Source: Lycium barbarum
Lineage: Eukaryota > Streptophyta > Magnoliopsida > Solanales > Solanaceae
Assembly (NCBI RefSeq): GCF_019175385.1
Contig: NC_083337.1
Coordinates: 23,320,385-23,384,384, forward strand
Reading direction: 5' to 3'
DNA length: 64,000 nt
Below, piece by piece: positions 23,201 to 33,120 of this stretch. Position 1 is the stretch's first letter; every line of letters begins with the position of its first letter. The notes below the pieces were generated by a model that saw only the letters and a list, made by a program, of their open reading frames with translations, did not search any database and was not told the origin of the DNA. The translations under genes and the position numbers were made by a program.

Positions 23201-24119
23201 AAGAGACTTACATGAGAACATATGAGCATGTTCTTCAACCAGTCACAAACATGGAAATGTGGCCTGTGTCTACCCACCTTAGTGTGGCTCCACCAGACAT
23301 AAAAAGCATGCCTGGTAAGCCTCAAAAGGCCAGAAGGAAGGAGGCAGGTGAAATTCCAAAGTCTGGGAAGATGCCAAGAACTGGAATGGCCATGACTTGT
23401 AGCAACTGCCATAGTAGAGGTCACAACAAGAGAGGGTGTCCAAAAAAAGACTCAGCAGCATGGACAGAACCAGCAAGTTCTAGCAGGGGAAGGGCCAACA
23501 CATCACAACCACCATCTTCAAGCAAGGTCATAGGGAGACCAAAGAAACCTGTTGAAAAGAGGCCAAGAGAAAGACCTAGGAAAACTGCCCAGGCAGTAGG
23601 AAATAGTCCTGCACCAGCTGAAGTTCATGTTTCATGTTCTGCCCCTACAACAACTAGTGCACAGCCCACTGCTAAAAGAGGAAGAGGAAGTGGCACTAGT
23701 GCACCATATAAAAGGCCTAGAGTAATGGGAGTAGGTGCTTTCCAGGCAAAAAATGGGTTCAAAGTTGTTAATGTGAGTGCCTTAATAAACACAAGTGTTA
23801 TTTTATGTGTTGTTTCCATTAATAAGTGTTATTTTATGTGTTGTTTCCGTTACTAACTCCTTGTTATTATTTGTGTGAACAGCCTGGCATGTCAAGCAGC
23901 AGGATTGTGTCAACTAGTAAAGCAAAGGTCTCCAGATCAGCAGAGGTAACTGGTGACATTGGCTACAAGCCAAGTGCAAATAGTAAGCTGAAATGGAGAG
24001 GCAATGAAGCAATCACAACCACGAAACTACAAGAGATACAGGAGAAAATGACAAAAGGTAGAGGTAAATTAGCAAACCCAAGCCAAGAAAGCACCTGTTC
24101 ACAGTCCAAGCAGCCATGA
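20265..24119 (+). pseudogene. MuDR/MULE transposase of MULE2, decayed
   Basis: Order of domains: PB1-like N-terminal domain (MADFVYVTLRWYHGGELHL, 20265 onward), a long Pro/Ser/Thr-rich acidic linker, the MuDR DNA-binding domain (DPTAKKVVRQLGMVFKDVDE, from about 21538), the MULE catalytic core with D in LDGCFLKG (22156-22158) and D in LITDMQKG (22347-22349), a SWIM zinc finger (KCNCRVWQ...CAHA, about 23090-23140) and a CCHC knuckle (CSNCHSRGHNKRGC, about 23397). Introns with GT-AG borders lie at 22359-22439, 22763-22856 and 23773-23882. Damage: TAA near 21153, a one-base shift near 21285, TAG at 21703-21705 and 22087-22089, and a one-base shift near 22187. From 22190 to the stop at 24119 the frame is clean. 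Role: TIR binding and excision/integration in the nucleus. Confidence 0.92.
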
Positions 24120-24180
24120 AAAATCTAATTATGATGAAAACTGTCCCTCCAGTTGTTAAATGTACTCATTTATGGATTGA

Positions 24181-24400
24181 CAATTTAGTATTTTGTCTTG
24201 TTCGTTTAATCAAAACAACATTACAGTACATAGCTGTTTAACGTGTTCCAATGCCATTGACATTTTAGTATTTTGTCCTGTTCGTTTAATCAAAACAACA
24301 TTACAGTACATAGCTGTTTAAAGTGTTCCAATGCCATTACAGTACATAGCTATTTAACGTGTTCCAATTCCATTTTGTCTTGTTCGTTTAACGTTTAATC
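24181..24400. repeat. Tandem repeat, about 80-bp period
   Basis: Two nearly identical units start near 24184 and 24264 (TTTAGTATTTTGTC...GTTCGTTTAATCAAAACAAC), followed by a partial third copy. It lies between the transposase stop and the B3 gene. Confidence 0.85.
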
Positions 24401-24475
24401 AAAGGTTATTCAAGGCACTAAATCCGACATGGTCAAGGACCATTAAATGGCCTATTAATTCGGTTGGAAGGCATC

Positions 24476-24482
24476 TATATAA
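24476..24482 (+). promoter_or_regulatory. TATA box of the B3 gene (likely)
   Basis: TATATAA lies 141 bases before the B3 ATG and is followed by an AC-rich, ATG-free leader typical of a plant 5' UTR. Confidence 0.5.
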
Positions 24483-24622
24483 CACAACATACACACACAC
24501 CATATCACACATTCACTACACTAAACTACAACAACAACATCAACGTGCAACCAGCAACAAACACAACAACATACCAACAGCAAACACAACAACATATAAC
24601 ATCTACATCATACCAAAATAAG

Positions 24623-24996
24623 ATGCTAGCTTTCTTTCTGAAAAAGTTAACCCGTTCTTACGTGCAAACCGATGATTTTGTAAGTTTTTTTATATTTGTT
24701 ATTATTATTTCATTTACGTGAAAACCGATGATGTAAACTATCTTTTTTGTTTATTGAAGATACTTCCACATGAACATCATAAAATTTTTCCAACGAGAAC
24801 AACGCATGCCGTGTGAAAGTATCAGGATGACACCGTTCACAAGATGACGTTCAAAATTGGAAAAAATGCTCGTTTATGCCAAGGGTGGAAGGCATTTATA
24901 GATTCAAAAGGTTTGAAAGAGGGAGACACACTAGAGATTTGGATGTGTAAATGTGAGTGTGGAGATGGCATAGGGTTTCATGTATTTAAAAAATAG
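24623..24996 (+). pseudogene. Single-domain B3 DNA-binding protein, one in-frame stop
   Basis: Two exons: 24623-24679 (19 codons, FFLKKLTRSYVQTDDF) and 24760-24993 (78 codons) with stop TAG at 24994-24996. Donor GTAAGT and acceptor GAAG fit, phase 0. The sequence follows the B3 fold from start to end: K.LTRSYVQ...ILPHEH...FP at the front and WKAFIDSKGLKEGDTLEIW at the back. Plant B3 domains are about 100 residues, so the 97-residue product would be little more than one domain. One TGA at 24814-24816, explicable as CGA to TGA, breaks it. Known B3 proteins bind specific DNA in the nucleus. Whether this one is a captured host domain or a standing part of the MULE family cannot be decided here. 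Confidence 0.72.
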
Positions 24997-25264
24997 ATAG
25001 AGATCATAAATATTGACTAGTAGATCTCTATTATTCAATTGTCTATGTTTAACATCTCCATGTATGCTACTATTTTGATTAAGACAATGATTAATGTTAT
25101 GTGAATGTGATTTTGATTTTAATTCGGATAAACACTTCAAAACACCTTAACATCAAACTTCTTCATTCATACATGATAAAATAGATGTATATGTTACAAA
25201 ATTTGCCATAACAAAAGGCAAACAAAACATAACATAGCCGAGACACTACCACCACTATCACTAT

Positions 25265-25866
25265 CTATGGCAATTTGATTTTTCCATTGTTTGAATTGCC
25301 ACTACGGAATACAAAACTTATGAACACAACAATAATACAAACAACAAAACAAAAAACGAAATTCCTATGGAACCTACCCCCTTTAGTCTTCCTTGTGTCT
25401 TCTTTTTTTGGTCCATCAACCTCGACCAAACCCATGTCAACACTAACCGAATTATTATCGTTAATAGTGATCTCATCCAATTCCATCTTCAAACTCCGAT
25501 ATTGCACCAATTCCTTCTCTAAATCTCTAATTTTGTTAACCAATTTTGGGAGGATAAATTTTGATCTCGGATCAACTTCATCTCTGTCCCTCCAACGAAA
25601 AAACTTGCATTTTTGAGCCTGAAAAATAGCAAAACAGAGCATAATTTTACAGATTGAATTTTTCAATAAGTCAAAAAATTGGAGCAAGACCATACACCAT
25701 AATAGGGACAAGACCAGTATCTTCTTCCAGGGTTGTTTTTAGACCAAGAAGTTTGCATTTGCAACAAATTCCCGTGTTGACATTGGACCACGGTTCTAAG
25801 CATAGGATCACTCTCATCCATACACAATCGACTAAGGTCAATTTTTTCCATAACAAACCCTAACAA
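25265..25866 (-). CDS. GRF zinc-finger, coiled-coil, C-terminal membrane-anchor protein
   Basis: Two exons on the minus strand: 25866-25696 and 25618-25265, with a GTATGG donor and a TTTTCAG acceptor, phase 0. The product is about 174 aa from the first ATG, or 169 aa from a second ATG at 25851. The N-terminal half is a GRF zinc finger: CQHGN, NPGRRYWSCP, then KCKFFRW across the splice junction. A short heptad-like helix (FILPKLVNKIRDLEKELVQY) follows, then a basic segment and one hydrophobic stretch (VFCFVVCIIVVFISFVF) near the C terminus. No stops or frameshifts are seen. GRF fingers bind nucleic acid, and this plant architecture is common in transposon-linked genes. It lies convergent to the B3 gene. 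Confidence 0.8.
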
Positions 25867-26262
25867 ATGACAAAATGACTAAATATGAGCAAGAATTACT
25901 CAAGAAATTTAAAACAATAAATTTCACATGAACGAATTTAAAGAGAAATAAATGAGAAATAAACCCTAACTAACGAACCTCTTTCCAACGATTGGAGCGA
26001 TTAAGGTGTTGATTTTTGGAGTATAACGATTAGAGTGGTTGAAGTTATGGAGTTGTTTGATTTTTTTGACAAAAAAATGGAGATGGATATTAAATGGGTG
26101 GAAGAAGATGACGAAGTAGCCGTTTGGGTGTAAAAATGGAGGGAGTTCAAAATTAATCTATGTGGCATCATATGTGGCAGCTTAGTTGGCGCTCCAAAAC
26201 ACGTTAGATGCAGTTTTTTGAAGGCTATCATGCGCCAGTGAGCGGTGCATTCACGCTCTTGT

Positions 26263-26392
26263 CCACATCAGCAAAAAAATGGCATTTTGATACTGAAAAA
26301 ATTTGTCCAGGGGGGTAATAGGACCCCCGCAAAGGTTAGGTGTGTAGTTGGGATTTTGGTCAAACGTTGGGGGGTATTTTGAGTATTTTCTC
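26263..26392 (-). repeat. MULE2 right terminal inverted repeat
   Basis: Reverse complement of the left TIR with about five differences; ends GAGTATTTTCTC. Confidence 0.95.
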
Positions 26393-26401
26393 CATCTGTT
26401 T
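26393..26401. repeat. Target-site duplication of MULE2, right copy
   Basis: CATCTGTTT, identical to 19580-19588. Confidence 0.95.
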
Positions 26402-26639
26402 GGTTATTGTTTTTTATTGAATTTGTACAAAACATATATCGTATACACCTTTTGGTTATATAAACGAAATGTATACACATGCTGGGTTTTATTGCATCTA
26501 CTTTGTATACGTCTATTGTATACAGGTGCTTGTTTGATTTTTTGTTTGATTTTAGTTGGGTTTGCAGATACATATTGTATACACCTTCTGATTTGGATAC
26601 ATATGGTTGTGCACATAACAAATTGAACTCGTTTTTCTA

Positions 26640-26935
26640 AATTATAAAAGAATACATCAATTAAATGTATACATCAAGTATTTTCTTCCTACGACTACAT
26701 GTATACATAAACTATTCTTGAAAAAGGGAAAAAAACTTATTTTTTATTTTATACATCAAATGTATACATAAACTATTATCTGTAATCAAATACATGTTAC
26801 TTCACAATATATGTCAGAATGTATACATGATACTTCATAGTATACATCAATATGTATACATGGTACTTCACAATATACATATCAGAATGTATACATGAAT
26901 TCTCATAAAGTATACATGGTACTTCATAATATATC
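26640..26935. repeat. Degenerate GTATACAT minisatellite
   Basis: The palindromic word GTATACA recurs every 15-40 bases in variable spacer. Weaker copies continue at 19440-19580, on the other side of MULE2, so the element split one such region. Confidence 0.7.
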
Positions 26936-27789
26936 ATGATAGATTTTCGATTTTGATCCAAGAAATTTAAGAAGATGGAAGAAAAGAGAGTGAAAAAATG
27001 AAGGAGATATACACGGTAATGGAGAGATGGAAAAAATAAGAGAGAGAAACATTGAAGAGATTTCTTTACTGGAATTTTCTATTTGTTGGGTTCCTGGGTC
27101 CCTAATTTTAGGGATATCATGTAACAAAATAAAGGGAAACAATTTGTATCGCTAATTTTAAGGATACAAGTAATTGAAATAAGGAAAAAGAAAGATATGC
27201 TCCCCTATTTTTGCTCAGGCAAACTGCAAATTTGGCTACATAGTACCAATTATTTTAGGCCTAATTTTTGCTAAAGACTTTTGGGTTAAACAAATGTCAA
27301 TCTTATCTAGAACTTGTATCTATATGTCAATTTACCATTTTATTAAGCTCAAGATGTCCTCTTATTCTAGAGGCCCAGTTTGGTGCCTCGTGTCAAATAA
27401 CATGGCACACCAAGTCAAATAAAATATCCAATAGGATAATAGTCACATACCTAAATGACATAACATACCTAGTCAAATGAAAGATCAATGAAATTGTGTC
27501 AGGTAAAATGACATTCATGTTCCAACTAATCAACTATCTCCATGTCACTTTAATCTGATTGGTTGATAAAAGTTTGTCCTCGTCACAATTCTTCCCTAAA
27601 ACAGTAAATAGGAGTCCTCATAATACAAAAAAGAGAATAAAATTCAGAACAAGAAGTCAGAGGGAGCTCGTTGATCAAACATCATAGACTTCTCACAAGC
27701 CACAAAGATCAAGAACAAAGCCAAATTATACTAAGGCGTTCAAGATCGACGTTAGTTGTTCGTGGGATAATTATTTTTTGTGTCTGCCA

Positions 27790-28060
27790 TCAAAGCATTC
27801 ATGATGAATAAATCAAATTCACATCCAAGTTCAAGACATAATTCAAGATCAAATTTCAAGCCATTGAATTCAAAAAGTTAAGATCAAATCCATCAAATTA
27901 AAGATTAAGCTTTCAATGCAAGCTCTTGAACTCAAATATCACTCAAGATCGAATCCATCAAGTCCAAGATCAACATCAAGCCCTTAAATTCAAATACAAG
28001 TCAAGATCAAATCAATCAAATTCAAAATCAAGTTTAAAGACCCTTAAATTTATTTTTGTA
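27790..28060. repeat. Degenerate CAAGATCAAATC repeat
   Basis: Many variants of TCAAGATC, ATCCATCAAATT and TTCAAGATC recur in tandem. It looks like remnants of a retrotransposon LTR or leader, but I find no terminal signature. Confidence 0.5.
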
Positions 28061-28185
28061 AAGAAGAATCAGAGAAATTGGTTAGATTATAATATTGAAA
28101 TAAAATACTATGATTATTACGATATTTTCTAATCTTGATTATTTTCTCGACACAACTTTTATTGTCTACACATGTATGAACCAAA

Positions 28186-28218
28186 CTAGTGTCATTTGGC
28201 CCGTGCTAAGCTCGGGCC
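28186..28218 (-). mobile_element. Helitron 3' terminus, minus strand
   Basis: On the minus strand a hairpin with 6-bp arms (GGCCCG/CGGGCC at 28213-28218 and 28198-28203) is followed 8 bases later by CTAG (28189-28186) and then T. This is the standard plant Helitron end. The element body extends to the right; its 5' TC end was not identified. Confidence 0.6.
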
Positions 28219-28249
28219 CAAACCGATCTTACAAAATTGGGCAACTTAC

Positions 28250-28860
28250 ATAAACAACTACCTTTTATAAGCTTCTAACAATATTTAGCTATAACTTTGC
28301 AATTTACAAACCGTAGCTACCTTTGTAATTTCGGCTGTATTTTCGTGTTTTTAAATACAGCTGTAAGGTTGCTATCCAAAATACAGCTGAATACACCAAA
28401 TACATGTGACATATATCTGACCAAATACACTGAAATACATTCCAATACAGCGAAATGTTAGGTTGCTATTCGAAATACATGTCAATACATCAAATACATA
28501 TGACCTGAATGCGGTGCAACCAATTTTGTTAATATAGTCATATACATGTGTATGTGATTGTATTTATATACAGTAGAAACTTGCATTAAATATAGCCAAA
28601 ACAAAAGGATTATCAATATATAAATACAAAGAAATACACCGAAATATACAAAAATATAGGCGAAATTGTAATTTCTCAGGAAAGGAATGTGGCTAGCAGG
28701 ATTCGAACCTGGGCGCGCAAGAGCAAAGCACATGCCCTATGATCACTCCAGTTACAACGCGCCTCATGTATAGTAGCTACGAAATAAAAAATGTAGCTAC
28801 GAAATGCAATTATTGCAAAAGGTAGTTATAATCCATAAATAACTCTTAGAAATAGTTGTG
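28250..28860 (-). mobile_element. Non-autonomous Helitron body with tRNA-like segment and AATACA-rich repeats
   Basis: Body of the Helitron ending at 28186, or a repeat nested in it. It contains many AAATACA/TGTATTT words and inward-facing GTAGCTAC blocks near both sides. A tRNA-like stretch with a perfect B box (GGTTCGAATCC, minus strand) lies at 28691-28763. No protein coding is evident. The boundary on the right is a guess. Confidence 0.45.
28691..28763 (-). repeat. tRNA-like SINE head
   Basis: The minus strand begins GGCGCGTTGTAACTGGAGTG and ends GGTTCGAATCCTGCTAGCC. The B box is perfect and the A box is poor. The acceptor ends do not pair, so it is not a working tRNA gene. Confidence 0.45.
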
Positions 28861-30068
28861 GTATGTAAATTTTCCTACAAAATTCAATTTGTAGATATTT
28901 TGTAAGTTTTTTCTACTATTGTTTCTTTGTTTTTTGAACATCAATTTGACACTTTCAAAAGACTTCTAAAATATTAAAGTACCAAAATATATCTGAAATT
29001 TAAGGGAATCTTTTTTTTTTAGTTTATATATTAGATTTTTTTTAAAAATAAAAATAATCAAACATTGGCTTTTCTAATTGTTATTTTACTTAAATTGTTT
29101 GAGATTAAAATCTCCGATGATCCAAATTCGGCTTTTCATATGTTAAATTAATTTCATTTGTTTTTTTTTTAATTGAACTTACTTATTTTTTACCAAAAAT
29201 ATTACAATATTCAATTAGTATCAAAAATATTAACTACGAAAATATTGTTGCATGATGAAATCAATAAAGTTAACTTATAAATAAATACAAATAATTAAAA
29301 CTCTTGATATTACAAGATATTTTTGTAGATGTTTTCTCAAATTAAACACACTAAAAAATATTGAAAAGTCCATATTATTAAATTGTTCTTACTTAAGCTT
29401 TAATTTTTCTTCCAAAAGATGCATGTTAAAAAATAACATTTTTTCTTTTTCTTAATTTAATAAATTATTTTTTGAAATCTACATTGTAATAAATTTTTCA
29501 TGTTTGAATTTAACTATTTTGTATATGGAATTTTACAAAATACTTTAATATTAAAAAGGTAAAAAATATACTCCACTTTTTGCAATTTAGTATTATTATT
29601 GTCTGGTTTCTTTAACTACAGTGTTTTTATAACTATAATAGTTTATAGTTTCTCTTTTAATATAGTAATTTATTAGATAGGTTTTATATTGAAAGTGTGT
29701 GCACGTAAAATTTGATTAATTAACTAACCTACTTCAGACTACAATTTACAATTTTGATTCATTTTTAAGTATATTTAACAATGACAGTCTATTTGAATTT
29801 ATTATTTTAATTTAAAACTTAATCTCACCTTAAGTGAAATTCTTGTTAAGTAGTTATTTTTGTTATCATGTACGACACCAAATTACAGGAGAAAATAAAA
29901 AACTTTATGTATAACCGGACGAATAAAAATTTAAAATACCAAATGATAATTGGTAATTAACATCAACAAATAATAAATAGTATTATAAGAATAACATTTT
30001 AATGCAAGAATTAAGCCAATATTAAGATAGAATTTGATTGACATGATAATTATATTCTTTAAGTGTCT
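28861..30068. other. AT-rich DNA with no recognised feature
   Basis: Very AT-rich sequence with homopolymer runs; I see no gene, terminal repeats or tandem arrays in it. Confidence 0.6.
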
Positions 30069-30073
30069 ATAAT

Positions 30074-32986
30074 TGTCAGGACCCAGCCCCGTGGGCCGCG
30101 ACTAGCACCCTACCTGGGTACCCAGACCGAATCACATATTCATTATCAAATCCAAACTTATTACCGAATTTTACGAAATCATATCAAACGTAATTTATAT
30201 CAAAATATGTCTTAAGCGGTCGCACCAAATCAAAATGCCATATAAAATACAAACTGAGCGGCGGAATAGACATCGCCGGTCAAAAGTGCAAACGTAAGCA
30301 TAAGGGCCATTTGGGGCCATCATAATGAACAGACCGCTTTAAGACCAGAAAACGAAATCAAACCAACACATACAGGACCCTCATCCCACATATATGACTA
30401 CAGGCCTCTACGAATTCAAAACAAAGACATATGGCGAGACAGGGCCCCGTCGTACCCAAATAGTCAAATGTACAGAATATATACAAAGCAAAAGGAGTCT
30501 GTACCAAAAGTGGACTCCGGATCAAAGATGAGTACTCCGAAATAGCAGGGAGTGAAGCCTACAGTGGGGGATCACCAATATCTGCACCTGCGGGCATAAA
30601 ACGCAGCCCCCCGAAGAAAGGGGGTCAGTACGAAATATGTACTGAGTATGTAAAGCACGGAGTACAGAAATATGGATCAAAACTGAAAGCAAATCAGATA
30701 ACAAAGTGGAGTACAAATCGGGATGTCAAAATCCGTATCAAAATCATATACGTATACATAATGCAAACGAAATCATGCAAATGCTTAAGAACGTGGTCGC
30801 CACTCCGACGCTGGCGCCACACACAGCATAACACCAGAAGGTTTCAACTCTCCGTATCTCCGAACACAAACACAAACATAGGTGAGCGTATCGCATCACG
30901 AGCCATATCACAGCATAACTCCAAACAGAACCTGGCCTTATGGCGAAGCCTCGGGAACCGTAACACAGCATACGGCCGAAGTATCGTAAGGCGCACGAAT
31001 CATAACCGGCCCGAGAACCGGTGAACGAAGTCATAATAAGGCACGAGCGGAGTCGTGAGCAAACAATGCAAATCATACTTCAAAATAGTCTTTCAAAACA
31101 TAATAGTTTTACAAATCGTTCCATAGCACAAAATAAGCGAATACTTAGTCGATACAAAGATCCGTTGCACAAAAGTTTCCAAAGTGGTACGTATGGCTCA
31201 AAACGTAGCTTAGCATATCATAATATTCAAAATATATCTCATAGGAGGGAGTTCCAAAATCGAAAGTATCATATCAAACTTTATTCACAAAGATAGCCCA
31301 ATAAGACAAATAGGGCGTCTCGGGGTTAGCGGGCCCACCTCGAGTCAAATTGAGGTGGCGAACATAATTTACGAACATTTAGGGGCCAAAAGGTCATACA
31401 TAATCCTTTCTAAGTTACCCGACCACATTTCAATAGGTTTCGGGCGATTGGTGGCATCCTAGCCAAAATAGAGCCCTTAGGCTTCAATTGAATTGAATGA
31501 ATAGTAACTTTTCTGTGGATCGGGTTTCGAGGAGCAGAAATGCTCCGGAAGTTCCAATACTCGCCTATCACACTAAGACATGCCAAATGAAGAAGTGGGA
31601 AGCTTTACATACCTTACAGACGTCGTATGCTCTCCCAAAAGTCAAGTCCCGTTTCGTCCGAAATCTGCAAATGGTCAAAGTTACCAATTGAGATTCTTAG
31701 GCTTAAAAATGCCTTTAACTTCATTTTTGTCTACCGAAATTTCGGCAGCATTTCCCCTATAAATCTAACACCCCCGAGACTTAGCTCGGCTCAAAATACA
31801 TCAACAACAACAACCCAAACATCATCAAACAATATAAACCATATTCAAACTTCAAAAGCCTACTTTACTACACAAGTTGGAAATCTTTCATTCAAACTTC
31901 AAAATTCCAAATCTATATCCATATTATTGTATTCATTCACTCATTTAAGATTACGCCATCACATTCCAAATGCATTCCAAGCCATACACGAAATTGCCCA
32001 AAATCCCTTACTTTCCATAATTCTCCCAAAACACCAAAACTTACAACGAACGTTCTAACTTGCGTCGTTTCATTCCGAATTCATTAACATCAACCATAAA
32101 TCATATTTAAAGTCCTTAGCATCAAAGATATACAATGATATACGTAAATATACAAAAGGGATAAACTTTCCGATAATGTCCGAAATCATTTTCCAACGCC
32201 AATTTAATTCATTAATCAATCATTTACGTCCTAAATGTTATAACGACGCCAAAAACCAACTAAACGAGATAAATTTCCCATGCCTTTGCACTTCATGAAA
32301 CTCACGGCTACAACACCAACACACACACCCACGGCTTTCTATAAGCATCAAAGTTACGGGATTCTCGTCTATTCTCAATCCTTAACATATTCATATCAAT
32401 TCTATAACATTAAAGGGGCAAAATTCTTACCTTTTCTTGAAAACCCGACTTGTCGTAAACGTAGTTCTTGTGCCAAACTAATTATACCCCGTTGAAGAGG
32501 GTCTTGAGCACTTCACAACTATGTAGAAAGTAAGATTTTTGGATCAACAACAAAGCTTGGGAAAATTTTTTCTCTTCTTTTCTTGCCTTCGGCCGAACCC
32601 TTGTTTTGTGGTGTTCTTTGATTTTTGCTTTGTTTCTTGATAATTACTAAGTGTGAATCATATATATCCATATAATTGATCATGTGCATAGCACATGATC
32701 ATTAAGGAAGAGGCTTGGGCCATGGATATGGCCGGCCACTTCACAAGTTTTGGGCCTCAACTTTGTGTCATATTTTCCTTGGCCCAATTCTTGAAAAGTC
32801 CCGTTTTGTGATTCCCGAAACTAATTTCCGAAATTCCAAATTTATCCTCGGTCTTCCCCGATGTCTTAACATTTATGATTCCATAGCCAACATAGTCACA
32901 TTCACTAAAATCAAAATATTTCCTTATAACACACAAGTCGTAATTATTTTCCGATTTCCAACTATACGAAAACACGGGACATAACA
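30074..32986 (-). repeat. Gypsy 3' LTR
   Basis: Sense strand runs TGTTATGTCCCG to CTGGGTCCTGACA. The frames of 60-143 codons inside it recur at the same offset in the other LTR and show no domain, so they are not genes. Confidence 0.96.
32659..32700 (-). promoter_or_regulatory. LTR promoter core: palindrome plus TATA region
   Basis: A perfect 10-bp palindrome (GATCATGTGC, ATA, GCACATGATC; 32678-32700) lies just upstream, in the sense direction, of an AT-rich TATA-like stretch (32659-32675). The same pair occurs in the 5' LTR at 40742-40783, where it would drive the genomic RNA. Confidence 0.5.
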
Positions 32987-32999
32987 TTCTCCCCCCCTT
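32987..32999 (-). other. Polypurine tract of the Gypsy element
   Basis: Minus strand reads AAGGGGGGGAGAA directly before the 3' LTR, the plus-strand DNA primer site in reverse transcription. Confidence 0.85.
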
Positions 33000-33120
33000 A
33001 AGAACATTCGTCCCCGAATGTTAAATAACTCTTATGAAGGCTCACAAACATGACGGGAAAACCATTTTTATATATAGCACACATGGTCCATCCGTTCATT
33101 GGTACAACAAATACAAAAGT

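Larger units (their letters stand above)
19589..26392 (+). mobile_element. MULE2: complete Mutator-like element with transposase, B3 and GRF genes
   Basis: The element is 6804 bp, bounded by inverted repeats (19589-19719 and 26263-26392) with about five substitutions in 130 bases, and by a perfect 9-bp target duplication CATCTGTTT. Three genes are present: MuDR transposase (20265-24119, plus, decayed), a single-domain B3 protein (24623-24996, plus, one stop) and a GRF zinc-finger membrane protein (25265-25866, minus, intact). With a broken transposase the copy could move only if helped by another element. It landed in a region rich in GTATACA motifs. Confidence 0.95.
26402..28185. other. Non-coding DNA right of MULE2
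   Basis: No gene is supported. It contains a GTATACAT-rich array (about 26640-26935), the second copy of a 22-bp repeat (27303-27324) and a loose tandem of CAAGATCAAATC-type words (about 27790-28060). Confidence 0.6.

Noticed and set aside
28691..28763. Possible tRNA gene
   Set aside because: B box is perfect but the A box is poor and the acceptor arms do not pair; better explained as a SINE head.
31627..32058. 143-codon frame, repeated at 39710-40141
   Set aside because: The two copies are the same position in the two Gypsy LTRs; no known domain and no reason for the element to code there.
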